A DNA stretch of 64,000 nucleotides, from assembly GCF_002797915.1 (NCBI RefSeq), contig NZ_PGTY01000001.1, forward strand, positions 1,302,001-1,366,000, written 5' to 3'. Under the pieces are notes generated by a model. That model was not told where the DNA came from, did not search any database, and worked only from the letters and a program-made list of their open reading frames with translations. The stretch is from Yoonia maricola. Lineage in GTDB: Bacteria; Pseudomonadota; Alphaproteobacteria; Rhodobacterales; Rhodobacteraceae. The translations under genes and the position numbers were made by a program. Of this stretch, positions 54,061-61,935 are shown piece by piece. Within the stretch, counting starts at the first letter, position 1; each line of letters opens with the position of its first letter.

Positions 54061-54918
54061 TCAGCTCAGAAATTGTGCAATCACGTGGTGCTGCAGTTTC
54101 TTGCCATCAGGATCAAGATCGGTCTTAAGACCGCAAAACGCCTCACCCCATTGGGACGTGCGTGTGCGGATGGGCGGCGTGTCTGATGCAATGCAGCCCA
54201 TCACAACTTGCGCAACTTCATCAGCGGTTTGATAGATATCACCACCACTCTGACGATTTTGCGAGCCGCCAACATACTTTTGCAAGATCGGCAGATATTC
54301 ATCTTCAAGCATCCCTCCGGTCTCTTCGACTTGTTTCAGGACGCTTGATGCGAACTCTGACGTGATGCCACCAGGTTCGACCACCGTGAAGTTGATCCCG
54401 AAGGAGGGTGAGATATAGGACGCCATGGCCTCCATATAGCCTTCAACGGCAAACTTTGCGCCGCAATAGATTTCGTTAAAGGGCTGCCCGACAAGGCCAC
54501 CAACCGACGAGATAGACACAACATGCCCACTGCGTTGCTTTCGGAAATGCGGGATCACCGCTTTCACACAACGCACCACACCCATGAAATTCACATCCAT
54601 GACCCACTGAACATCCGCTTCGCTGGCCTGTTCAGTCGAGCGCACAAAACCAGCGCCCGCATTATTGATCAGAACATCAATACGCCCCGCATCGTTCAGG
54701 ACCGCATCAACGCAAACGTCAACCGAAACGGTGTCTTGGACATCCAGTTGCAGCACATCAATGCTCACACCCGCATCCGACGCCGCAGTATCAAGCGCAT
54801 CACGTTTGGCAAGGTTCCGCATTGTTGCGTAGACCCGATGCCCGGCGCGCGCGCTTTGGACGGCAAGGCTGATACCAAGACCGGACGAACACCCGGTGAT
54901 CAGGATAACTTTCGACAT
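54061..54918 (-). CDS. SDR family oxidoreductase
   Basis: The protein has 285 residues. Classical short-chain dehydrogenase: cofactor motif ITGCSSGLGISLA (TGxxxGxG), NNAG in VLINNAGAGF, active-site Ser in SISSVGGL and YxxxK in YCGAKFAVEG. Start ATG 54918 follows GAGGTTATCTCA. Substrate unknown. Last gene of TetR-SDR-SDR. Confidence 0.88.
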   Translation of the reverse strand: MSKVILITGCSSGLGISLAVQSARAGHRVYATMRNLAKRDALDTAASDAGVSIDVLQLDVQDTVSVDVCVDAVLNDAGRIDVLINNAGAGFVRSTEQASEADVQWVMDVNFMGVVRCVKAVIPHFRKQRSGHVVSISSVGGLVGQPFNEIYCGAKFAVEGYMEAMASYISPSFGINFTVVEPGGITSEFASSVLKQVEETGGMLEDEYLPILQKYVGGSQNRQSGGDIYQTADEVAQVVMGCIASDTPPIRTRTSQWGEAFCGLKTDLDPDGKKLQHHVIAQFLS

Positions 54919-54987
54919 TGAGATAACCTCTTCTTTGCGTGTCGTCAGATTTAGCAGCACTTGTTTCGACACAAGCGCCTTAACGGG

Positions 54988-55980
54988 TCACGATCGGTAT
55001 GACTTTACCGCCTCTGCCGAGGCGATAAGCGCATCGCGGGCAGGGATGAATTTGAAACCAAATGTTTTCTCGGCTTTGGCCCCAGATACCGCTGTGGTCC
55101 GGCCAAGGTTCCCGCGGATCGCTTTCATATCAGCCATAAACAAAGCCAGCAGTTTGATCAGCCACACCGGTGCCTTGCGTGTCGGCGCCTTGGTGCTGGG
55201 GTCCCATTGCTTCAGCATGCGCGCAATATCGATGAATTGCAGGGTTTCAGCAACGGCGGCAAAGCGTTCACCCTTCGCGGCCTCCAGATCAATCGCAGCG
55301 ACATGCATCATCGCCACATCACGCACATCGACAAAGATCAGGTCCAGCGGCGGCGCCAGTGGAATCTTGCCTTCCATCAATTGCTCAACAATCTCAAGCG
55401 AGGCGCCATAGCGTGCATCCATCGGCGGGCCAAAGACAGCACCGGGATTAATTGTGGTCAGCGTTATGTCGGGGTTATCGGCAACGAAATCCCATGCTGC
55501 CCTTTCCGCAAGGGTCTTGGACGCCTCATAGGCACCGACAAAAGGCGCATCAGCTGTTGTCCAATTGGTTTCATCAGAAGGCTGCATCGGCGGCTTGTCG
55601 GCCTGTTTATAGATAGCCACACAAGACGACGTCAGGATTACGCGTTTGATGCCCGCAGACTTGGCCGCTTTCATCGCGCGCAGCGTTCCGTCAACAGCGG
55701 GGCGAATAAGTTCTTGCGGGTCCTTGGGTTCTGCAAGCGGAAAAGGTGACGCGGTATGCATCAGAACATCGCAGCCTTGCATCGCATCCTCCCAGCCCTC
55801 ATCCTTGCTCAGATCAAGATAGGCAAACTCTAACGCGGCATCAGGAAAAAGCGCCTCCAACTCCACTTTGCGCGCCTCCGACCGGATCGAGGCCCGCACG
55901 TCATAACCTTTCTCAAACAGCTCTCGCAGGATGTGTTTGGCGATGAAACCGGACGCGCCGGTGACGAAAACTTTGGTCAT
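54988..55980 (-). CDS. Extended SDR / NAD-dependent epimerase-dehydratase (DFR-like)
   Basis: The protein has 330 residues. VFVTGASGFIAKHIL is the TGxxGxxG motif and YEASKTLAERAAW the YxxxK catalytic motif; LTSSCVAIYK and INPGAVFGPPMDAR fit the dihydroflavonol-reductase-like branch, whose members reduce aldehydes or ketones. Its ATG overlaps the TetR stop by four bases. Confidence 0.87.
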   Translation of the reverse strand: MTKVFVTGASGFIAKHILRELFEKGYDVRASIRSEARKVELEALFPDAALEFAYLDLSKDEGWEDAMQGCDVLMHTASPFPLAEPKDPQELIRPAVDGTLRAMKAAKSAGIKRVILTSSCVAIYKQADKPPMQPSDETNWTTADAPFVGAYEASKTLAERAAWDFVADNPDITLTTINPGAVFGPPMDARYGASLEIVEQLMEGKIPLAPPLDLIFVDVRDVAMMHVAAIDLEAAKGERFAAVAETLQFIDIARMLKQWDPSTKAPTRKAPVWLIKLLALFMADMKAIRGNLGRTTAVSGAKAEKTFGFKFIPARDALIASAEAVKSYRS

Positions 55981-56519
55981 TGTGTTAATCCTATGGCTTT
56001 GCACAGCATATCAAACGCCAGATCCGCGTCGCTGCTGTGCAGGTTTTCGGTGATGACAAGGTCGATCTGGAACAGGATCAACCGGCCGATGAATGCTGCA
56101 TTTGGGCCCTTGATCATGTTGTGATCCAAGGCGTTCTGAATCCAAACCGCATAAGGTGCGAGGTGCTGCTCGATCTCTGCCTGCATCTGTTCGCTGGCTA
56201 GCCCTGCGTCCAAAAGCAGATGCATGATCTCACGCTCTTGCGGATGCGCCCGGGCCCGCGCGAGATACCCTTGCCAGTTTTCATACAGATTTGCGCGGTC
56301 AAAACGCGCATCACCTGCATGGGGCATCGCGGCAAACATGCCCAGTTTGGCATGCTGATAAATCGCGTCGATCAACGCCTGCTTGGTTGAAAATGCATTG
56401 AAGAGCGTCCCATTCGACACGCCCGCTGCTTTGGCAATACGCGCCGTCGAAACCCCAACCCCTTCAGAGAGGAACAACACGGTTGCGGCATCAATGATTT
56501 GCAGTTGTCTGTCATTCAT
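55977..56519 (-). CDS. TetR/AcrR family regulator
   Basis: The protein has 180 residues. N-terminal helix-turn-helix: IDAATVLFLSEGVGVSTARIAKAAGVSNGTLFNAFSTKQAL. C-terminal ligand domain variable. It heads the operon with two SDR genes, suggesting it controls their expression in response to the reductase substrate or product. Divergent from rimO. Confidence 0.88.
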   Translation of the reverse strand: MNDRQLQIIDAATVLFLSEGVGVSTARIAKAAGVSNGTLFNAFSTKQALIDAIYQHAKLGMFAAMPHAGDARFDRANLYENWQGYLARARAHPQEREIMHLLLDAGLASEQMQAEIEQHLAPYAVWIQNALDHNMIKGPNAAFIGRLILFQIDLVITENLHSSDADLAFDMLCKAIGLTQ

Positions 56520-56659
56520 AAGGAATACATAATTAGAGTGACTAGTCAGTCAATACGTGAATGGGTTTATTTTGTCTTCGAGGGCATTCAAATCTGCAGA
56601 CGACCTGGAAACGCCGCAAACCCATTCCAAACGCCGCAGCATCACGCTATACGCGCGCC

Positions 56660-58054
56660 ATGACGCAAAACCCGCCCAGCCTTCGCCCTGACCTCGCCCC
56701 TGCGGCGAAAATCTCTGACGCGCCGCGCGACGGCCAGCCGACCATCGGCATGGTCAGCCTTGGATGCCCCAAAGCGCTGGTTGATAGCGAGCGTATCCTG
56801 ACGCGGTTGCGCGCCGAGGGCTACGCGATCTCGCCCGATTATGCGGGGGCTGAAGCAGTGATCGTCAACACCTGCGGGTTTCTGGACAGTGCCAAAGCCG
56901 AAAGCCTTGATGCCATTGGCGAAGCTTTGCAGGAAAACGGCAAGGTTATCGTCACAGGCTGTTTGGGGGCAGAGCCTGATTACATCCGCGAACATCACCC
57001 TCAGATTCTTGCCGTGACGGGCCCGCACCAATACGAACAGGTGCTGGATGCCGTCCATGCCAACGTGCCCCCTGCTCCTGACCCGTTTATCGACCTGCTG
57101 CCTGCCAGCGGCGTCAGCCTGACACCCCGCCATTACAGCTATCTGAAAATCTCGGAGGGCTGTAACCACAAATGTAAGTTTTGCATCATCCCTGACATGC
57201 GCGGGCGCCTTGTATCCCGCCCCGCACACGCGGTCCTGCGCGAGGCGGAAAAACTGGTGCAGGCCGGCGTGAAAGAACTGTTAGTCATCAGTCAGGACAC
57301 CTCCGCCTACGGGCTCGACCGCAAATATGATCTGAACCCGTGGAAAGATGGCGACGTACGCAGCCACATCACCGATCTGACACGCGAACTGGGCAGCTTG
57401 GGCGCTTGGGTGCGCCTGCACTACGTCTACCCCTACCCTCATGTGCGCGACCTGATCCCGATCATGGCGGACCCTGCCAATGGCGTGCTGCCCTACCTTG
57501 ATATCCCGTTCCAACATAGCCACCCTGATGTGCTACGGCGTATGGCGCGGCCTGCTCCGGGGGCGAAAACGCTGGATGAAATCGCCGCGTGGCGCGCCCA
57601 ATGCCCCGATATCACCCTGCGGTCGACTTTCATCGTAGGCTACCCCGGCGAAACAGAGGCTGAGTTCCAGCACCTGCTGGACTGGCTGGATGAGGCGCAG
57701 TTGGACCGGGTCGGTTGTTTTCAATATGAAAACGTGGCCGGGGCGCGATCAAACGCGCTGCCCGATCATGTTGCAGCCGAGGCCAAACAAGAGCGTTGGG
57801 ACAGGTTCATGGCCAAAGCGCAAGCGATCTCAGAGGCGAAGCTAGCCGCCAAGGTCGGGCAGACCCTTGAGGTGATCGTGGACGACATTGATGAAGATGG
57901 GATCGCCACTTGCAGGACATGGGCGGACGCGCCGGAAATTGACGGGAATTTGTTTATTGATGAAGGTGCTAAGGGATTAGTCGTCGGCGACGTTGTAAAC
58001 GTCGACGTGGAAGAAGCTGGTGAATATGATATGTGGGGCGCATTATGCGTATAA
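56660..58054 (+). CDS. rimO: Ribosomal protein S12 methylthiotransferase
   Basis: The protein has 464 residues. The N-terminal UPF0004 domain has [18 protein letters not shown] and [13 protein letters not shown]; the radical-SAM cluster motif is CNHKCKFC (CxxxCxxC); a TRAM domain closes the protein. It methylthiolates Asp of ribosomal protein S12. Codons from about 398 on are duplicated at 60052-60261. The ATG at 56660 is the start of conserved sequence. Confidence 0.94.
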   Translation: MTQNPPSLRPDLAPAAKISDAPRDGQPTIGMVSLGCPKALVDSERILTRLRAEGYAISPDYAGAEAVIVNTCGFLDSAKAESLDAIGEALQENGKVIVTGCLGAEPDYIREHHPQILAVTGPHQYEQVLDAVHANVPPAPDPFIDLLPASGVSLTPRHYSYLKISEGCNHKCKFCIIPDMRGRLVSRPAHAVLREAEKLVQAGVKELLVISQDTSAYGLDRKYDLNPWKDGDVRSHITDLTRELGSLGAWVRLHYVYPYPHVRDLIPIMADPANGVLPYLDIPFQHSHPDVLRRMARPAPGAKTLDEIAAWRAQCPDITLRSTFIVGYPGETEAEFQHLLDWLDEAQLDRVGCFQYENVAGARSNALPDHVAAEAKQERWDRFMAKAQAISEAKLAAKVGQTLEVIVDDIDEDGIATCRTWADAPEIDGNLFIDEGAKGLVVGDVVNVDVEEAGEYDMWGALCV

Positions 58055-58072
58055 AACCAGGGTAGCACCAAG

Positions 58073-59227
58073 ATGAAAGAACTCATCCTACATATAGGTC
58101 AACCGAAAGCAGGAAGCTCTTCGTTGCAAAGAACGTTTCACCGCTCGCGAGAGGCGCTTCTGGAGCATGGCGTATTATACCCACAGACAGTTTGGGGGGT
58201 TAGTCACCGCGTTGTCAAAGCGCATTTCTGCGGGATTGAAGGAGCACAGCGTAGGGATGTCGAGAGACATAACAACGATGAGGTCGCGATTATTGCTGAG
58301 GCTGATCATGCCTGGCAGGTTATTCTTGATGATATTGCAAAAAATAACCCAGAGATTGTCGTTCTAAGCGCCGAACAATTTTACTCTATTGGCTTACTCG
58401 CGGGATTCCGTCAATTTCACGATGAAATCGTGCAGATGGCCGAGAAGGTGACCGCCGTGGTCTACATTCGTGCTCCGGAAGCGCGCCACTTGTCGCTTTG
58501 CAATCAAGCACTGAGAGGCCGCATAGTCAGATCCGCGCCGACAGAGCGCGTTGCTGTTCGCGATAAACTGGAACCCTATCTCGCCTCTGATAAGATCAAT
58601 CTGTGTGTTCATGAATTCAATCGCGCGACCTTGATTGAGGGCGATGTGGTGCGCGATTTCGTCTCGCGCTACATTCCAACTGAGGCTGCAAAAGCGATCA
58701 AATGGCTCCCAGACGATCAAAATGTATCCATTTCTGCTGAGGCCATGGTACTCCTCGAAGAGGCCTGTACTGGCAAAATCCCATTTGTTAATCCTGAAGA
58801 CGATTTGATGGTAAATGAGTTCCGTCGCCGAGTGGTCGCTGCAGATGCAAATATCCCCGGCAAAACCCGGCCTGCTTATAAACCTGGCATCGCAAGGGTT
58901 ATCCAAGATGTTTTCACCGACCTGGATTGGGTCCGCGACACCTTTGGTATCGATTTTCCCAAACCACCAATGCTGCAGGACCCACCTGATATTCGTGCCG
59001 AGGACCTGAAGAGTGTGCGCGATCTTTGCCCCATAGATGAGGCGCGCTACCAAGGGATTTTAGAGGACGCCAAACAGGGGATGGATAAAAAACAACCAAG
59101 CAGCTCGACCGAAACCAGAACGTTAGCGGAGTTTCTATCAGCACTCCGCTTTGGCTTTCGCTTCGTGACGCGTCCCATTCGTCAAAGTCGTATTGCAAGG
59201 AAGGTACGCAAGACTGTGAAAGGATAG
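58073..59227 (+). CDS. Sulfotransferase-like protein 1
   Basis: The protein has 384 residues. LILHIGQPKAGSSSLQRTF is the 5'-phosphosulfate loop of PAPS-dependent sulfotransferases, and VVYIRAPEARHLSLCNQAL resembles the 3'-phosphate-binding segment. A basic C-terminal region (FVTRPIRQSRIARKVRK) may contact membrane or glycan. A paralogue lies at 60273-61469. Substrate unknown; cell-surface glycan or lipid sulfation is one guess. Its codon use is AT-richer than rimO. Confidence 0.75.
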   Translation: MKELILHIGQPKAGSSSLQRTFHRSREALLEHGVLYPQTVWGVSHRVVKAHFCGIEGAQRRDVERHNNDEVAIIAEADHAWQVILDDIAKNNPEIVVLSAEQFYSIGLLAGFRQFHDEIVQMAEKVTAVVYIRAPEARHLSLCNQALRGRIVRSAPTERVAVRDKLEPYLASDKINLCVHEFNRATLIEGDVVRDFVSRYIPTEAAKAIKWLPDDQNVSISAEAMVLLEEACTGKIPFVNPEDDLMVNEFRRRVVAADANIPGKTRPAYKPGIARVIQDVFTDLDWVRDTFGIDFPKPPMLQDPPDIRAEDLKSVRDLCPIDEARYQGILEDAKQGMDKKQPSSSTETRTLAEFLSALRFGFRFVTRPIRQSRIARKVRKTVKG

Positions 59228-59247
59228 CATGATCGGCGCGTCATCCC

Positions 59248-59595
59248 TCAGGCCTGATCCAAATAAACTCTGACCGCGTCCTGCACCCGGCGAAACCGGT
59301 CTCCGCCCAGCTTTATCCCGCCAAACCACCGTGTCACAACGATGATGTGGCCCTCCAGCCCTTCGCGTTCCAGCATCCGCAGGATTACCATCCCTGCCCC
59401 GCTTTCCCCGTCGTCATTCTTTACCGGCCCATCGGGCAGCAGAACGGCCCATGTGTTATGCGTTGCCTTGGCGAATTTCTTGCGACGGCAAAGTGTTTTG
59501 ACAAAAACCTTCGCCTCCTCCGCCGAGGCCACGGGCCCACCAGAAACCGCGTATTTGGATCCGCGGTCGTTTCGTACATTCTCGATAATCTTCAG
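59248..59595 (-). CDS. YigZ/IMPACT family protein, unusual start
   Basis: The protein is about 115 residues of the short YigZ/UPF0029 type: DRGSKYAVSGGPV, KATHNTWAVLLPDG, DDGESGAGMVILRML and VVTRWFGGIKLGGDRFR. The conserved N-terminus IIENVRNDRGSKY is in frame but is preceded by CTG (59593-59595) rather than ATG; GGGAA stands about nine bases before it. The first standard start is GTG at 59532, which would remove about 20 conserved residues. Family role unclear (thought to bind nucleic acid or ribosome). Confidence 0.75.
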   Translation of the reverse strand: MKIIENVRNDRGSKYAVSGGPVASAEEAKVFVKTLCRRKKFAKATHNTWAVLLPDGPVKNDDGESGAGMVILRMLEREGLEGHIIVVTRWFGGIKLGGDRFRRVQDAVRVYLDQA

Positions 59596-59610
59596 GGAAC
59601 TATTCCCAAA

Positions 59611-59844
59611 TCAAGAGATCACTTCACGCGGTGCTTCGTAACTGCAACCGCCGCGGTCGCTCAAATCGTCAATCGGCGATGTCGTATCTGCGACTTCGGC
59701 ACAGGTGCCTGCGGTCTGATCCCATGTCATGCCAACCGGGCAACTTTGGGATTGGACCATAGGCTTTGTCAGGTTTGGCAGTGTCACTTCTTGGGCATAT
59801 GCACCCATGGGCAACAACGCGGTAGCAAGTACAATGAGACGCAT
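59611..59844 (-). CDS. Small secreted Cys-containing protein
   Basis: The protein has 77 residues starting at ATG 59844 behind AGGAGG. Signal peptide MRLIVLATALLPMGAYAQ, then a short mature part with three Cys (SCPVGMTWDQTAGTCAEV, GGCSYEAP). A decayed copy lies at 61603-61819. Function unknown. Confidence 0.75.
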   Translation of the reverse strand: MRLIVLATALLPMGAYAQEVTLPNLTKPMVQSQSCPVGMTWDQTAGTCAEVADTTSPIDDLSDRGGCSYEAPREVIS

Positions 59845-59990
59845 CCGGTCCTCCTGCAATCATTTGATGAATTTATACTAACCCGATCTGCCAAATTATC
59901 AAATGACCAGCCGTCGCATCTGTTAACCTGTATTAAGGCCCCAATCCCACGGTTTTTGCTAGTCTTGTCCCATATAGAATGGAGAGGGAC

Positions 59991-60071
59991 ATGAAAGACA
60001 CTGTGCCGGACGCCAAACCCAAACCACGCAAACGCCGCAAACCTGAAGGCGAAGGTTGGGCAGATCCTTAA
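59991..60071 (+). CDS. 26-codon chimeric ORF (ppk2 5' end fused to rimO fragment)
   Basis: MKDTVPDAKPKPRKRRKP matches the ppk2 N-terminus (MKDNVVKAKPRRRR) and then runs into out-of-frame rimO sequence and TAA. A GGAGAGGG ribosome site precedes it. The region upstream resembles that of ppk2 (61841-61935). The stop lies one base before the GTG of the next frame, which would favour coupled translation. It could be a non-functional leader. Confidence 0.6.
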   Translation: MKDTVPDAKPKPRKRRKPEGEGWADP

Positions 60072-60072
60072 G

Positions 60073-60261
60073 GTGATTGTGGACGATATCGATGAAAATG
60101 GGATCGCCAACTGCAGGTCATGGGCAGACGCACCAGAGATCGGCAGAAACTTGTATACTGATAAAGCGGATGGGCGATTGGTGGTGGGGGATGTTTTGAA
60201 GGTCGACGTCGACAAAACTGGTGAATATGGTTTGTGGGGAGCACTCCGAACAGAGCAGTGA
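60073..60261 (+). CDS. Free-standing TRAM-domain ORF (rimO C-terminal copy)
   Basis: 62 codons, GTG start, aligned without frameshift to the RimO C-terminus: MIVDDIDENGIANCRSWADAPEI versus [23 protein letters not shown]. From Lys at 60052 to the stop, my hand alignment gives 44 of 67 identical residues. It may be a remnant rather than an expressed gene, but the open frame after long divergence is noteworthy. It ends 11 bases before the sulfotransferase 2 start. Confidence 0.5.
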   Translation: MIVDDIDENGIANCRSWADAPEIGRNLYTDKADGRLVVGDVLKVDVDKTGEYGLWGALRTEQ

Positions 60262-60272
60262 GAAGATTGAGA

Positions 60273-61469
60273 ATGAGACAAATCATCGTTCATATCGGCC
60301 ATCCAAAAACAGGCACATCAACCCTTCAAAAGTGCCTCCACAGGTCTCGCGGCGCATTGCTGCAACATGGGGTGCTGTATCCACACACTATTCGCGGCAA
60401 TAACCACCTTGCGATTAAGCCCCTTTTTGTTGGGCCAGAAGCAGCGGACCGGAACGAATTGCGCCGACATAAAGGGAACTACGATGCAATCATGGAAGAT
60501 GCGCAGAATGCATGGACACTGGTCTGCAATGACATCGCGCGGCATAAGCCGGAAACCGTGATTTTAAGTTCTGAAGGCTTCTTTGGCTTGGGCAAAAATG
60601 ATGGGGTGCGGAAGTTCGTACAAGAACTGAAGGCGATGGCAGATGAGGTCACCTTTGTTGCATATATCAGAGCACCCTCTGCGTTTTATCTTTCGTCATT
60701 GAGCCAGAACATTAAGTTTTCAGGAAGCTTCAGACCTCACAATCGACTCAACTTTTTTAGATCGTCTCTACAGCACTACCTGCAATTGACAAACGCAACG
60801 ACAAACGTCCACAAATTCGATCGTGCCGAGCTGATCGGCGGCGATATCGTGCAGGATTTCACCACGCGCTACCTGACAAAAACAGCGGCGTCAGCGGTAA
60901 AAATGGCAGAATCTGAGGCCAATTTGTCGATGTCAGCCGAGGCCATGGCCCTTCTGGATGACATCGACGCCGGTACCGCGCCCAAGCCATATGATCAGTT
61001 GCGCGTTTTGACCAAGGAGCAGCAACGCCATATCCTGAGAATTGATAGGCGGCTCCCCGGAGGAACGAGCCCCAAGTACAAGCCAGGGGTCGCACGTATC
61101 ATCCATGATGCTACCTCAGATTTGGAGTGGGTCGAGAACACTTTAGACATCCGATTTGAACGTCCCGAGGCTCACCCCTCTGCGCGGTTCTTACGGCTTG
61201 ATGAACTTACAAGCGTGCGCGCCATTTGCCTGATCAACGAACAACGCTATCAGCAGCTTGGCGATAAGGCCTTAAAAGGACTGGCGCGGGCAAATCAAAA
61301 GGACCGGGTGGCGGCCGCAATACACCCGCTCATACCAAAAGCGGTTCTTCGCGCCGCCAACGGTTTTCGAAACTCATTTCGCGCAATAACCCGACCAATT
61401 CGTCACAGCGGATTTGCGCGCCGTATACGAAACCAAGTCAAGCTCTTAAAAAAACGACTGTTCCTCTAA
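60273..61469 (+). CDS. Sulfotransferase-like protein 2
   Basis: The protein has 398 residues. IIVHIGHPKTGTSTLQKCL is a good PAPS 5'-phosphosulfate loop; FVAYIRAPSAFYLSSLSQNI is the second binding region. The C-terminus FRAITRPIRHSGFARRIRNQVK parallels the paralogue at 58073-59227. It begins behind the chimeric leader and TRAM ORF, so its transcription may come from the duplicated ppk2 upstream region. Substrate unknown. Confidence 0.75.
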   Translation: MRQIIVHIGHPKTGTSTLQKCLHRSRGALLQHGVLYPHTIRGNNHLAIKPLFVGPEAADRNELRRHKGNYDAIMEDAQNAWTLVCNDIARHKPETVILSSEGFFGLGKNDGVRKFVQELKAMADEVTFVAYIRAPSAFYLSSLSQNIKFSGSFRPHNRLNFFRSSLQHYLQLTNATTNVHKFDRAELIGGDIVQDFTTRYLTKTAASAVKMAESEANLSMSAEAMALLDDIDAGTAPKPYDQLRVLTKEQQRHILRIDRRLPGGTSPKYKPGVARIIHDATSDLEWVENTLDIRFERPEAHPSARFLRLDELTSVRAICLINEQRYQQLGDKALKGLARANQKDRVAAAIHPLIPKAVLRAANGFRNSFRAITRPIRHSGFARRIRNQVKLLKKRLFL

Positions 61470-61492
61470 GCCAGAACGATACGCGTGCCAGC

Positions 61493-61544
61493 GCAAGGTT
61501 TCGCGGCCCTAGTGCCGCATTTGAGCGACAGCTCAAAACCTTGC
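61493..61544. other. 52-base three-way-junction element
   Basis: An outer stem GCAAGGT/ACCTTGC (61493-61499 with 61538-61544) encloses two hairpins: GCGGC/GCCGC (61503-61518, six-base loop) and TTTGAGC/GCTCAAA (61520-61537, GACA loop). All three helices are perfect. It lies 24 bases after sulfotransferase 2, where yigZ would be in the duplicated block. Confidence 0.5.
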
Positions 61545-61602
61545 TTCGTCTAGTGCAAGTCCGTACAGCGCAGCAATTGCGGTTAAGATGACGGCTGCCG
61601 CC

Positions 61603-61819
61603 TTAAGACATCACCTCGCGCACAGCGTCATAATTGCAGCCTCCTGCACCGCCCAAGCAGCCCATCGCAGGGCCACTTTGTGTAACCTCGGCGCAGGCGG
61701 GGTTACTCCACGCCATGCCAACATGGAGATGCGACCGCAGGCTCTGTCATATCTGGCAGTGTCACTTCTTGCGCATATGCACCCATGGGCAATAAAGCGG
61801 TAGCAAGTACGATGAGACG
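61603..61819 (-). pseudogene. Decayed copy of the small secreted protein gene
   Basis: RLIVLATALLPMGAYAQEVTLP is preserved relative to the gene at 59611-59844, but a deletion of about 35 bases has removed the ribosome site and start codon. A frameshift after about 35 codons brings an early TAG/TAA; resuming in another frame gives VGMAWSNPACAEV and NYDAVREVMS, matching the intact C-terminus. Confidence 0.8.
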
Positions 61820-61935
61820 GTATTAACCCGACAGGCGACATTATCAAATGATCCGCTGTCGTACCTGTTGACCCACATCAAGGCCGCGTTCTTTGGTCTT
61901 TGTTATCCTCACTCCAAGCCCGCAAGGAGAGGAAC

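Larger units (their letters stand above)
57851..60051. repeat. Tandem duplication, block A (rimO 3' end to ppk2 5' end)
   Basis: Block A contains the rimO TRAM end, sulfotransferase-like gene 1, yigZ, the small secreted protein gene and a copy of the ppk2 upstream region with about 20 ppk2 codons. Each part except yigZ has a counterpart in the same order in block B (60052-61995). Confidence 0.85.
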
